Positions 44,432-52,966 of a stretch of 64,000 nt of DNA are shown one piece after another (position 1 is the first letter of the stretch; each line of letters begins with the position of its first letter). The position numbers and the translations under genes were made by a program. The stretch is from positions 48,765 to 112,764 of the forward strand of contig CAIZNN010000181.1 of assembly GCA_903934285.1 (NCBI GenBank), given 5' to 3'. The stretch is from Akkermansiaceae bacterium (GTDB lineage: Bacteria > Verrucomicrobiota > Verrucomicrobiia > Verrucomicrobiales > Akkermansiaceae). Below the pieces are notes generated by a model. That model saw only the letters and a list, made by a program, of their open reading frames with translations, ran no database searches and was not told the DNA's origin.

Positions 44432-45148
44432 ATGTTCGCACGCCGCTGCTTGCCCCGCCCTCCCCTCGCCCGCGCCGCCATGCTCGCGCTGGTGACGATG
44501 CTGTTGGGGGTGACCGCCGCCCTCTCCGCCCTCTCCGCCCAGTCCGCCGCGCCTGCCGCGCCCCTATCCGCCGGGCCTGCCGGGCCTGCCGGGCCTGCCG
44601 GGCCTGCCGGGGCGGGCGAGGACATACGCGCGGCCAAGCCCTTGGTGGAACTCCCCCAACCCAAGCGAACGCCCGTCGCGCTCTGGGCGGGCATCACCGG
44701 TGGGGTTGTCTTGCTGGCCATTGCCGCGGTGCTGTGGCGCCGCCACGCCCGCAGGCGGCGGCTCAAGAGTCCGGCCGAGCTCGCGCTGATGTCCCTGACC
44801 GAGCTCGCCGCAAGTCGTGAGACGATCGCCGCGGAGGCATTCGCCAACCGCGCCGCCGAGACGATTAGACAATACGTCGCCGCGCGCTTCGGGCTGGCCG
44901 CGCCGCGCCGCACGACCGAGGAATTCCTGCTGGATCTAACAACCTCGGAGGACTCGCCGCTGCGTGGCCAGAGCGACCACTTGCGCGGGTTCCTCAAGGC
45001 GTGCGATCTCGCCAAGTTCGCCGGTTGGCATCTCGATGCCACGCAGCGCGGCGAGCTGCTCCAGACCGCGCGGGGTTTCATCACCGCCACTGCCACCGCC
45101 ACTGCCACCGCCGCCGCGGCAGCCAAGCCCAGAGTCATTCCGCCATGA
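44432..45148 (+). CDS. DUF4381 membrane protein with collagen-like Gly-Pro-Ala repeat
   Basis: This 238-residue protein has an N-terminal signal or anchor (MLALVTMLLGVTAALSAL), a short AGPAGPAGPAGPAG repeat at about residues 48-61, then a transmembrane helix (VALWAGITGGVVLLAIAAVLW) and a cytosolic DUF4381-like region (LALMSLTELAASRETIAAEAF, then YVAARFGLAAPRRTTEEFL). Such proteins stand between the DUF58 and BatA genes in Bat operons. The repeat is encoded by near-identical GGGCCTGCC 9-mers at 44573-44611 and is likely to vary in length. Confidence 0.8.
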   Translation: MFARRCLPRPPLARAAMLALVTMLLGVTAALSALSAQSAAPAAPLSAGPAGPAGPAGPAGAGEDIRAAKPLVELPQPKRTPVALWAGITGGVVLLAIAAVLWRRHARRRRLKSPAELALMSLTELAASRETIAAEAFANRAAETIRQYVAARFGLAAPRRTTEEFLLDLTTSEDSPLRGQSDHLRGFLKACDLAKFAGWHLDATQRGELLQTARGFITATATATATAAAAAKPRVIPP

Positions 45149-46152
45149 CCGAGAGTTATCAATTTGTGCATCCGCAATTCCTGTGGCTGCTGTTGTTGCT
45201 GCCGTTGCTGGCGCTCTGGAAGGGGCGCTGGGGCAGACCCGTCGCGCTGCGCATGCCGTCCACCGACGATGCGATCCGGGTGGGTGCCCGGCCCCGTTCG
45301 GCGGTGGGTGGCGTGCTGGCGTTTCTGGGTCTCTTGGCCTTGGCCTTGCTCATCGTTGCCCTCGCCAGGCCGCGCCACGGCACAGGCTCCACCGATATTG
45401 AGGCCAGCGGCATTGATCTGGTGCTCACCCTCGATGTCTCCGGCTCGATGGAAGCGCTCGACTTCAAACTCGCCGGCAAACCGGCCAACCGCCTCGAGGT
45501 GGTCAAAAACGTCGTCGCCAAATTCATCGGCCAGCGCCCGAATGACAAGCTCGGCATGGTGGCGTTCGCCGGCCGGCCGTATCTGGTCAGCCCGCTCACG
45601 CTCGATCACGAGTTTCTGGCCAAGCGCCTGGCCGAGGTGAAGCTCGGCCAAGTCGAGGACGGCACCGCCATTGGATCCGCGATTGCCTCGGCGGCGAGCC
45701 ACCTGCGCGATTCGACGGCCAAATCCCGCATCATCATTCTGCTCACCGACGGCGTGAACAATGCCGGGGCGGTCAATCCGCTCACCGCCGCCGAAGCGGC
45801 GAAAGCCATGGGCATAAAGATCTACACCATCGGTGCGGGCACCCGCGGCGAGGCCCCGGTTCCGGTTAGGGATGGTTTCGGCCGCACCCACCTGCAAACG
45901 ATGAAAGTGGAAATCGATGAGGAGGTGTTGCGCGCCATCGCCAGCGCCACCGGCGGGCAATCCTTCCGCGCCACCGATACCGATTCGTTGGCAAAAATCT
46001 ACGACGCGATCAACCAGCTCGAAACAACCACCCGCAAGCTCAAACAATACCAGCACTACGACGAACTTTTCCTGTGGTGGCTGGCACCCGGACTTGGCCT
46101 GCTGCTGCTGGAACTCGTCCTGAACCAAACCCGCTACCGGCGCCTGCCGTGA
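45145..46152 (+). CDS. batA: BatA-like VWA membrane protein
   Basis: This VWA-domain protein is anchored by N-terminal helices (FLWLLLLLPLLALW; GVLAFLGLLALALLIVAL) and a C-terminal one (LWWLAPGLGLLLLELVL). The MIDAS motif reads LDVSGSM near residue 94, with TDGVNNAGA and DGTAIGSAIASA as further metal-site blocks. ATG 45145 overlaps the previous stop in an ATGA arrangement and gives 335 residues. The track frame starting at 45001 is too long. BatA is one of the two core VWA proteins of the aerotolerance complex. Confidence 0.93.
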   Translation: MTESYQFVHPQFLWLLLLLPLLALWKGRWGRPVALRMPSTDDAIRVGARPRSAVGGVLAFLGLLALALLIVALARPRHGTGSTDIEASGIDLVLTLDVSGSMEALDFKLAGKPANRLEVVKNVVAKFIGQRPNDKLGMVAFAGRPYLVSPLTLDHEFLAKRLAEVKLGQVEDGTAIGSAIASAASHLRDSTAKSRIIILLTDGVNNAGAVNPLTAAEAAKAMGIKIYTIGAGTRGEAPVPVRDGFGRTHLQTMKVEIDEEVLRAIASATGGQSFRATDTDSLAKIYDAINQLETTTRKLKQYQHYDELFLWWLAPGLGLLLLELVLNQTRYRRLP

Positions 46153-46182
46153 CCGGCCTGGCCACTTCCCCCGCCCCACCCC

Positions 46183-48072
46183 ATGGATGACTCCTCCCTG
46201 CATTTCGCCCAGCCGCTCTGGTTGCTCGCCGGCCTGCTCTGCGGCGCGGCCATCCTCGGCTTGTGGCGCCGCTGCGACCGGCGGCGCGAGGCGGATCTGG
46301 CCATGTTGATCCACCCGCGTTTCCGGCAGCGGCTCACCGAGGGGGTTTCGCCACGGCGGCGCCACCTCAAACGCGCGCTGTGGCTGCTGGCCGTGCTGCT
46401 GGGGTTCGTCGCCATCGCCCGGCCGCAGCAGGGCTACGAATGGCGCGAAGTGACGCGCCGGGGCATCGATATCCTGTTTGCCGTGGACACCTCACGCAGC
46501 ATGCTGGCGGAGGACCTAACACCCAACCGGCTCGAGCGCGCGCGCCTCGGCATCCTCGATTTCGTGGCCCGCCTCGAAGGCGACCGGATCGGCCTGATTC
46601 CATTCGCCGGCAGTGCCTTTGCGCTGTGCCCGCTCACCCTCGACTACGACGCGTTCCGCGAATCGCTGCACGCGCTCAATACCGAACTCATCCCGCGCCA
46701 GGGCACCGATCTGGCCAGTGCGATCAAGGAAGCCGAGCGCCTCTTCGATGACAATGGCAACAACCACCGGGTGCTGGTGCTCCTGACCGATGGCGAGGAC
46801 CTGCAGGGCGCGGTGCTGGCTGCCGCCACGGCTGCCGCAAACAAGGGCATGGCAATCTTCACCGTTGGCGTCGGCAGTGCCGGGGGCGCCACCATGCCCA
46901 TCCATTTCCAAGACGGCCGCACCGAACAGGTGCGTGATGCCAGCGGCAACGTCGTGCGCACGATGTTGGATGAAACGACCCTGCGTAAAATCGCGGAGCT
47001 GACCCACGGCCTGTATGTGCCGCTGGGCCGCGGTGCCGAGGGACTCAACACGATCTATCAGGAAAAACTCCGCCTCATCCCGCAGAGCGAATTGAACCAG
47101 CGGATGGAGCGGATTCCGTTAGAGCGCTTCGAATGGCCGCTGGGCGCCGCCCTCACCCTGCTGCTGCTGGAATTTTTCATCAGTGACCGGCGCCGGACGC
47201 CGCGCCCCCGCCCGGCGGCCCCTGCCCTGCGGCATGTGAAGGCCGTGCCGCACCCGACGGCGATCCTGATGCTGGGACTCATTGCTGCGGCCAGCCCTGC
47301 AAGCCGTGCCGCTGAAGCGGTTGGAGCGGAGCAGGACCCGCGCCGAACCTACAACCAGGGGACGGAAGCCTACGCCAAGGGGGATTTCGCGAAAGCCACC
47401 GATGCCTTGCGCGCCTCCCTGCGGACTCCCGATCTGGGGCTCCAGCAGCGGTCCTACTACAATCTGGGAAACTCTCTCTATCGGACAGGTCAGGGAACCT
47501 TGGAAAAGGATCCCGAGGCGACACTCAAGACTTGGGAGGAATCCATCAAGGCCTATCAAGACGCCCTCACCTTGAATGACGCCGACGAGGACGCCAGCTT
47601 CAACAAGACCCTCGTCGAGAAGAAACTCGAGGAGTTGAAAAAACAGCAGAAAAAGGACGATAAGAAGGACGATAAGAAGGACGATAAGAAGGACGATAAG
47701 AAGGACGATAAGAAGGACGATAAGAAGGACCAGAAGGACCAGAAGGACCAGAAGGACCAAAAGGATCAGAAGGATCAGAAGGATCAGAAGGATCAGAAGG
47801 ATCAGAAGGACCAGAAGGACCAGAAGGATCAGAAGGATCAGAAGGATCAGAAGGATCAGAAGGATCAGAAGCAAGAGGCTGCCAAGCCCGGTGAAGAAAA
47901 GGAAGGTGCCGTCAGCAACGAACGCGAACAAAAACAGGAAATGACCCCCGAGGAAGCCCGCCAATTGCTCGAAGCCCTGCGCGATGACGAACGCACGGTG
48001 ATTCCGATTCCGCAGCAACGACGCACCCGCAATGCCACCCCTGACAACTCGACCAAAGGCAAGACATGGTAA
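46183..48072 (+). CDS. BatB-BatC fusion: VWA domain plus TPR and low-complexity tail
   Basis: This 629-residue protein combines two usually separate Bat proteins. Residues 1-340 are BatB-like: N-terminal helices, MIDAS motif FAVDTSRSMLAEDLTPNRLERAR (read here as two pieces), VLLTDGEDLQGA, and a C-terminal helix near residue 315. Residues about 365-480 contain BatC-like tetratricopeptide repeats (YNQGTEAYAKGDFAKATDAL, YYNLGNSLYRTGQG). A charged minisatellite follows (six KKDD, then sixteen DQK units), and then a C-terminal EEARQLLEALRDDERT block typical of BatC. The fusion junction lies after FFISDRRRTPRPRP. Confidence 0.92.
   Translation: MDDSSLHFAQPLWLLAGLLCGAAILGLWRRCDRRREADLAMLIHPRFRQRLTEGVSPRRRHLKRALWLLAVLLGFVAIARPQQGYEWREVTRRGIDILFAVDTSRSMLAEDLTPNRLERARLGILDFVARLEGDRIGLIPFAGSAFALCPLTLDYDAFRESLHALNTELIPRQGTDLASAIKEAERLFDDNGNNHRVLVLLTDGEDLQGAVLAAATAAANKGMAIFTVGVGSAGGATMPIHFQDGRTEQVRDASGNVVRTMLDETTLRKIAELTHGLYVPLGRGAEGLNTIYQEKLRLIPQSELNQRMERIPLERFEWPLGAALTLLLLEFFISDRRRTPRPRPAAPALRHVKAVPHPTAILMLGLIAAASPASRAAEAVGAEQDPRRTYNQGTEAYAKGDFAKATDALRASLRTPDLGLQQRSYYNLGNSLYRTGQGTLEKDPEATLKTWEESIKAYQDALTLNDADEDASFNKTLVEKKLEELKKQQKKDDKKDDKKDDKKDDKKDDKKDDKKDQKDQKDQKDQKDQKDQKDQKDQKDQKDQKDQKDQKDQKDQKDQKDQKQEAAKPGEEKEGAVSNEREQKQEMTPEEARQLLEALRDDERTVIPIPQQRRTRNATPDNSTKGKTW
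47650..47871 (+). repeat. In-frame coding minisatellite, KKDD x6 then DQK x16
   Basis: Two adjacent arrays lie in the fusion gene. Six 12-bp units (AAGGACGATAAG-type) encode KKDD, and about sixteen 9-bp units (GATCAGAAG or GACCAGAAG) encode DQK. The nucleotide units are nearly identical, so the repeat number is probably unstable by slippage while staying in frame. Confidence 0.95.
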
Positions 48073-49934
48073 CCCGCATTCCCGGCTGCAACACGTTCCT
48101 GCGCCGCGCCACCTGCGCCGCGGCATTCCTGATGCTGGCGCTTTGCCCGGGGGCGCGCGGCGCGGAAGTGCAAGCACAACTCGACCGCGACTCCGTCCCC
48201 GCCGGCAACGGCGCCCTGCTGACACTGCGCATCTCCGGCGGCAGGGCCGGCCAGCCCGACATCCCGCCGGTCGAAAACCTCATCGTCCAACCGCGTGGCC
48301 AGAGCCAACAGATGCAAGTCATCAACGGCCAAACCACGGTCTCCGTGACATATAACTATGTCGTGGGTTCCAACACGCCCGGAGTCTATCAAATCCCGGC
48401 CGTCGAGATCATGGTCGATGGCAAGAAATTCTCGACCCAGCCGCTCAAGCTCAAGGTGCTCGACGCTGGTGCCGCCAACCCGCCGGCAGGCACCCCGCCC
48501 AGCCCGCCCGGCTCGCCACCCGCCGGAGGTGCCGATGCGGACGCCGCCGAGCACCGCTTCGGCCAGCTAACCGTCGAACTGGTGCTCAAAGACCGCAACT
48601 ATCTATTTGTCGGCGAGATTGCGCCGGTGTGTATCCGCGCCTGGATTCCGGCCGACGCGCGCGCCCAACTCCGCAGCGGCATCCAACCGGAGGGCCAGGC
48701 CTTCACCCTCCACCACGTCAGTGATCAACCGCAGCAGACCCAAGAGCGCAAGGACGGCAAACGCTACCTCGTCGTCACCTGGTTTGGCGGCATCTCCGCC
48801 ACCAAGGCCGGCAAGTATCCGGCATCGCTCTCGGTGAATGCCACCGTCGCCGTGCGCGACACCTCGGCAGCCACGCCACGCCGGCGGATGGGCGGGCCGT
48901 TCGACGATCCGTTTTTTGATCGCATGCTCGACGACATGAACACCCCGATGATCCAGAAGGACGTCACCCTCAAGTCCGATGACGAGCAAATCGAGGTGCG
49001 CCCGCTGCCCAGCGCTGGCCGCCCGGCCGAATTCACCGGCGCGGTGGGCAACTTCAAATTCGACACCTGGGAACTCCCCGCCACCTGGACCACCGGCGAA
49101 CCACAACAAATTTTCGCGCGCCTGAGTGGCTCGGGCAATTTTGCGCTGATGAATGCGCCCCAACCCGGTCCTGCGGCTGCTTGGAAGACCTATCCCGGGC
49201 AGAGCGAGTTCACCCCGGGTGACAATGCCTCGTTTGCCGGCAGCAAGAGTTTTCAATTCAGCGCGGTGCCGCGCAAGGGCGGCCCACAACAGGTCGCACT
49301 CACCTTCAGCTTTTTCGATCCCGCCACCGCCGCCTACAAAACACTCACCAGCCCACCGCGCAATATCGAGGTGGCCGGCGAGGACCTCGTCGATGCGCAA
49401 CCTAACACCACCACCACCGCCAAGGAACCAGACAAACCACAAGACGATCTGGCCGGACAGCATCCCGCGCTCACGCCCCCAGGCACCCTGGTCCCGCTGG
49501 TGTCGCGGCCGGCATTTGTCCGGTTGTTAGCCGCCGCCGCGGCGCTTTGCGGGTTGGGCCAACTCCTCGCGTGGCTGCGCCGCCGCCGGGGCGATCCGCA
49601 GCGCCGCGCGCGCGCCGCCATGGAATGCGCCACCCGCCAGGCGCGCCAGACCGCCGCACAATGCGCCGCGGCCCGCGACGTCGCCGGTTTTTTCGCCGCC
49701 GCCCGCCGCGCCATTCAACACCGCCTCGGCGCATTATGGAACCAACCCGCCCAAGCCATCACCCTGGCGGAAATCCAGGCCCGCCTGCCCGCCGCCTCAC
49801 CGGTTGCCAGGTTCTTCCATGAGGCCTACCACCAGGAATACAGCCGCCAGACCATCGGGGACATCGAGCCGCACTGGCAGGCATTGCTGGATGAAGCCCT
49901 GGCCTCTCTAACCGAACCCGCGCCCCGGCCATGA
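48066..49934 (+). CDS. batD: BatD-like oxygen-tolerance protein
   Basis: This 622-residue exported membrane protein has a signal peptide (CAAAFLMLALCPGARGAEV). The mature part has immunoglobulin-like blocks typical of BatD (AQLDRDSVPAGNGALLTLRI, VSVTYNYVVGSNTPGVYQIP, LVVTWFGGISATKAGKYPA) and a transmembrane helix near residue 485 (FVRLLAAAAALCGLGQLLAWL) followed by a cytosolic tail. The ATG at 48066 overlaps the preceding stop. It is the largest gene of the Bat operon. A proline-rich linker (PPAGTPPSPPGSPPAGG) stands near residue 145. Confidence 0.92.
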   Translation: MVTRIPGCNTFLRRATCAAAFLMLALCPGARGAEVQAQLDRDSVPAGNGALLTLRISGGRAGQPDIPPVENLIVQPRGQSQQMQVINGQTTVSVTYNYVVGSNTPGVYQIPAVEIMVDGKKFSTQPLKLKVLDAGAANPPAGTPPSPPGSPPAGGADADAAEHRFGQLTVELVLKDRNYLFVGEIAPVCIRAWIPADARAQLRSGIQPEGQAFTLHHVSDQPQQTQERKDGKRYLVVTWFGGISATKAGKYPASLSVNATVAVRDTSAATPRRRMGGPFDDPFFDRMLDDMNTPMIQKDVTLKSDDEQIEVRPLPSAGRPAEFTGAVGNFKFDTWELPATWTTGEPQQIFARLSGSGNFALMNAPQPGPAAAWKTYPGQSEFTPGDNASFAGSKSFQFSAVPRKGGPQQVALTFSFFDPATAAYKTLTSPPRNIEVAGEDLVDAQPNTTTTAKEPDKPQDDLAGQHPALTPPGTLVPLVSRPAFVRLLAAAAALCGLGQLLAWLRRRRGDPQRRARAAMECATRQARQTAAQCAAARDVAGFFAAARRAIQHRLGALWNQPAQAITLAEIQARLPAASPVARFFHEAYHQEYSRQTIGDIEPHWQALLDEALASLTEPAPRP

Positions 49935-50746
49935 CCCTGTATCGCCTCAGCCACCTGATCTGTCTCTTGCTAGGAAGCGCAGCCCTCGGCGCTGCCGCCA
50001 CCACCACCCCCTTCGAGCAGGCGAACCAGCACTTCAAGACCGGCGAATTCGCGGCAGCCGCTCGCGCCTATGAGCAGCTCCTAACCACTGAGGGCCCGCG
50101 TGCCGCCGTTTTCTATAACCTTGGCAACAGCTATCAACGCCTCGGCCAATTCGGCCCGGCCATCCTTGCCTACGAACGCGCCCGCCTGCTCAGCCCGCGC
50201 GATCCGGATCTGTCAGTCAATCTCGCCCTCGCCCGCAAGGCCGCCGCCGCATTCGAGGAACCCGGCGCCCACCCGCGCCTCGATGGCCTGCTCAATCATC
50301 TCAGCTGCAATGAATGGTCCTGGCTGGTCGCCGCCGCAGCATTGGCACTCGGCGGCCTCACCCTGGTCTGTGGCGCAGTGCCGCTGCCGCGCCGATGGCT
50401 GCGCACCTCCGCCCGGGTGGCCGCAGCGATGGCCGGCATCACCATCGTGACCGGCGCCGCCGCCCTCTATCTGCGGCGCGGCGAGCATACCCGCGGCATC
50501 GTGCTGTCCGCCGCGGCCACCGTCCGACTCTCGCCGTTTGATTCCGCCGAAGCGCTTGGCACTCCCGGCCCTGGGCGCAGTGTGCGCCTCGGCGCCCACA
50601 CCGGCGCCTTCCGCTACGTCGAAGTGCCCGCCACCCACCTCCGCGGCTGGATGGCGGACGCCGACGTCGCCGCCATCATCCCATCCCTAATTCTTAATCC
50701 TAAAGAAGGAAAAGGGAACCGGTTGGGGTGGCGTTTTTTACCATAG
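49931..50746 (+). CDS. batE: BatE-like TPR protein with SH3-like end
   Basis: This 271-residue protein has an N-terminal signal (LICLLLGSAALGAAATT), two TPR units (FEQANQHFKTGEFAAAARAY, VFYNLGNSYQRLGQFGPAILAYERARLL), two central transmembrane helices (WSWLVAAAALALGGLTLVCG; VAAAMAGITIVTGAAALYL) and a C-terminal SH3-like stretch (GIVLSAAATVRLSPFDSA to THLRGWMADADV). This layout matches BatE. It overlaps batD by 4 nt, ends the operon, and is convergent with the next gene. Confidence 0.88.
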   Translation: MTLYRLSHLICLLLGSAALGAAATTTPFEQANQHFKTGEFAAAARAYEQLLTTEGPRAAVFYNLGNSYQRLGQFGPAILAYERARLLSPRDPDLSVNLALARKAAAAFEEPGAHPRLDGLLNHLSCNEWSWLVAAAALALGGLTLVCGAVPLPRRWLRTSARVAAAMAGITIVTGAAALYLRRGEHTRGIVLSAAATVRLSPFDSAEALGTPGPGRSVRLGAHTGAFRYVEVPATHLRGWMADADVAAIIPSLILNPKEGKGNRLGWRFLP

Positions 50747-50761
50747 ATTTCACGGATTGAA

Positions 50762-50820
50762 CCGGCCCGCCCCTCAGCAGTTAGATCCGGCGCTGGCCGC
50801 GCGGCGGGGCCACGGGCCGG
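50762..50820. terminator. Large GC hairpin between convergent genes
   Basis: CCGGCCCG pairs with CGGGCCGG, and an inner CCCC...GGGG extends the stem. It stands between batE and the convergent TPR gene, where a bidirectional terminator is expected. No T-run is present. Confidence 0.6.
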
Positions 50821-50824
50821 CGGA

Positions 50825-52840
50825 TCAGTTAGACCGCGGGCGGCGCGATGGCGGCAGCGCCGGCAGGACCTCGCCGGCATGATCTTTTTCGAGCTGCTCC
50901 TTGGCCTTGCGCCAGACGCGGATCTGATCGGGATCGGCCCCGACGGCCGGGCCGGGTTGGGCGGCGCCAGGGATGTTGGGAGCTAACAGGGCGGGCAGCA
51001 CATCGCCGGCACGGTCCTTCTCGAAGCGTTCCACCGCCTTGCGCCAGACCGAAACCTGATCGGGATTGGCCGCCACTCTCGGGCTGGCCAACTCCGCCAT
51101 CGGCAATTTCGAGCTTTCGAACTTCACCAGCAGATTGCGGAAGACGATGCGTTCCTGACTCATGAATGAGCGCCAGTTGACGTCTTTGAGCAAGGCGGTT
51201 CCGGCCTCGGTCTCGCCGGCGAGGATGCGGGCGGTGCCTTCGAGGGCAACACCCATCATCGGCGCCACCCCCTTGCCATTACGCACCTGCGACAGCAGAG
51301 CCAGCGCATCGGCCGGACGACCGTCCAGCATCGCGGCTAACATCAAGGTGGAACGGTACACCGGCTGGTCGTGGCGCTCGATGAGTTTGGTCAGCACCGC
51401 GACCACCTGAGCGGGCGGCAAAACCCCTTGGATCAGCGCGAAATAATAGGCGTTGTTGACTAGTTCGGGATTGGCAGGTTCGAAGCGCAACAGGGTGCGG
51501 AACATCGCCATCAGGTCCTCCGAGCGCCCCTGGGCACCCAGCGAAGTGAAGAGCGGCAACAGATCGGCATAGAGCGGCAATTGGCCCCACCCCAAGCGCA
51601 CCGCCGCCACCCAGGCGTCTTCGGCGGCATCCTTCGCGCCGTTGCGTTCCGCCATGCGGGCGATGTCGAGGCAGCGGTTGCGGGTCGTATCGTACGCCGC
51701 GTGATTCAGCGCCCGGGTCCACGCCGCCCCCGCCGCAATCATATCGCCATGGCTCGTGGCCAGCTTGGCCTGCACCAACTCGATCTCCACAAGGTCGGCC
51801 GACGCCGGGGGTGCGGCCAACGCGGCGGCAATTTCGGTGTCCTTTTTCAAATGCAGCAAGGCGTAGAGGCGGGCGATGTAGGCATCGGAGCGGGTTTTAG
51901 CGGGTTCTTCGAGGGTGCGCACGGCCAACTCGGCCTGTTCATGGCGCAGCAACCAAGTGCCGAGCACCGCCGGATCGGTGGCCAGAAAACGCTTGATGGC
52001 TGCATCGTAGTAGCGTTCGGGTGCCGCCGGACGCCCCCGCAACGCCGGATGCATGCCGAGCAGGTGGTGCAACGTCGTGGCTTTCGGCTGGCTCTTGAGC
52101 CACTCCGGCAGCGCGGGCAGCGGCGCGTCCTCGGCGAGGCCACCGGGCGCATCAGCGAGAACCGGCAGCGCGGCCAGGGCTTCATCGTCGGCCTTGGCGG
52201 CGACCAAATCGGCGAAAATCTGCCGTGCCTCGGTCACGCGGGCGGGTTGCGGCCGGCTGCACAAGGTGCGCAACAGCGCGAGCCGGACTTTGGGACCGTC
52301 CGTGGGTTGCGCCACCTCGCGCAAGCTCTTCTCCGCAAGGTCGAGCTGCCCGCGTTGGAGCAGCAACGGCACGATGGCGGCGCGGAATTCTGCCTGATTG
52401 CGGAACACCTCCGGCAGGCAGGCGTAGGCACTCAAGGCCACCGCATGGGGCGCTTGCAGCGCCATCACCTCGAGTGCTTCCAACAAGTCCTCGCGGATGG
52501 AGCGGGAGTCGGTGAAGAGTTCGGCCACGGCCATGTAGGCGCTTGGCGCGTTGAGTTTGCCGAGGGCACGGGCCCAGATGCGATAGGCCTCGAAATCCTG
52601 CCGCACCAACAGGACGCTGCGGGCGTTATCGCGCGCGGCGCTCCAGTTCTCATTGCGCGCCGCGGTCTTGGCGGCTTCCAGATTCTGATTGATGCGGTAC
52701 TCGCGAAACGCTCGGTAGGCCGGCTTGACGGCGAAGCCAAGCGCGACGAGCAGCACCACGAAGCCCGCGCGAAACACCTGCCGCTCGATCAGCGTTCGCA
52801 GCGTTTGCAGCGCTTTCCTTGCAGAACCAGTGGCCGTCAT
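50825..52840 (-). CDS. Membrane-anchored TPR-like protein of unknown function
   Basis: A 671-residue protein with one N-terminal transmembrane helix (AGFVVLLVALGFAVKPAY) and a long alpha-helical region that looks like degenerate tetratricopeptide repeats (WSAARDNARSVLLVRQDFEAY, GQLDLAEKSLREVAQP, RADLIR-like helices). The C-terminus contains two copies of a motif of about 30 residues (NPDQVSVWRKAVERFEKD, then DPDQIRVWRKAKEQLEKD, each followed by AG-VLPAL), so the end has been duplicated. No family is recognised. It is probably periplasmic or a scaffold. Confidence 0.7.
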   Translation of the reverse strand: MTATGSARKALQTLRTLIERQVFRAGFVVLLVALGFAVKPAYRAFREYRINQNLEAAKTAARNENWSAARDNARSVLLVRQDFEAYRIWARALGKLNAPSAYMAVAELFTDSRSIREDLLEALEVMALQAPHAVALSAYACLPEVFRNQAEFRAAIVPLLLQRGQLDLAEKSLREVAQPTDGPKVRLALLRTLCSRPQPARVTEARQIFADLVAAKADDEALAALPVLADAPGGLAEDAPLPALPEWLKSQPKATTLHHLLGMHPALRGRPAAPERYYDAAIKRFLATDPAVLGTWLLRHEQAELAVRTLEEPAKTRSDAYIARLYALLHLKKDTEIAAALAAPPASADLVEIELVQAKLATSHGDMIAAGAAWTRALNHAAYDTTRNRCLDIARMAERNGAKDAAEDAWVAAVRLGWGQLPLYADLLPLFTSLGAQGRSEDLMAMFRTLLRFEPANPELVNNAYYFALIQGVLPPAQVVAVLTKLIERHDQPVYRSTLMLAAMLDGRPADALALLSQVRNGKGVAPMMGVALEGTARILAGETEAGTALLKDVNWRSFMSQERIVFRNLLVKFESSKLPMAELASPRVAANPDQVSVWRKAVERFEKDRAGDVLPALLAPNIPGAAQPGPAVGADPDQIRVWRKAKEQLEKDHAGEVLPALPPSRRPRSN

Positions 52841-52966
52841 CTCGGCCTACCCTAGTCACGACCCAAACCAACACAAGACGATTATAGGATTTGTCAAATC
52901 CACGAAACGCTCACGGGCGGGCGGCCTGTGGACGGCGCGCCCCGCACTCCGGCTCCATTGGCATGG

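Noticed and set aside
43906-46365. 819-residue minus-strand ORF opposite the Bat operon
   Set aside because: It spans several clearly identified plus-strand genes and has shadow-type composition.
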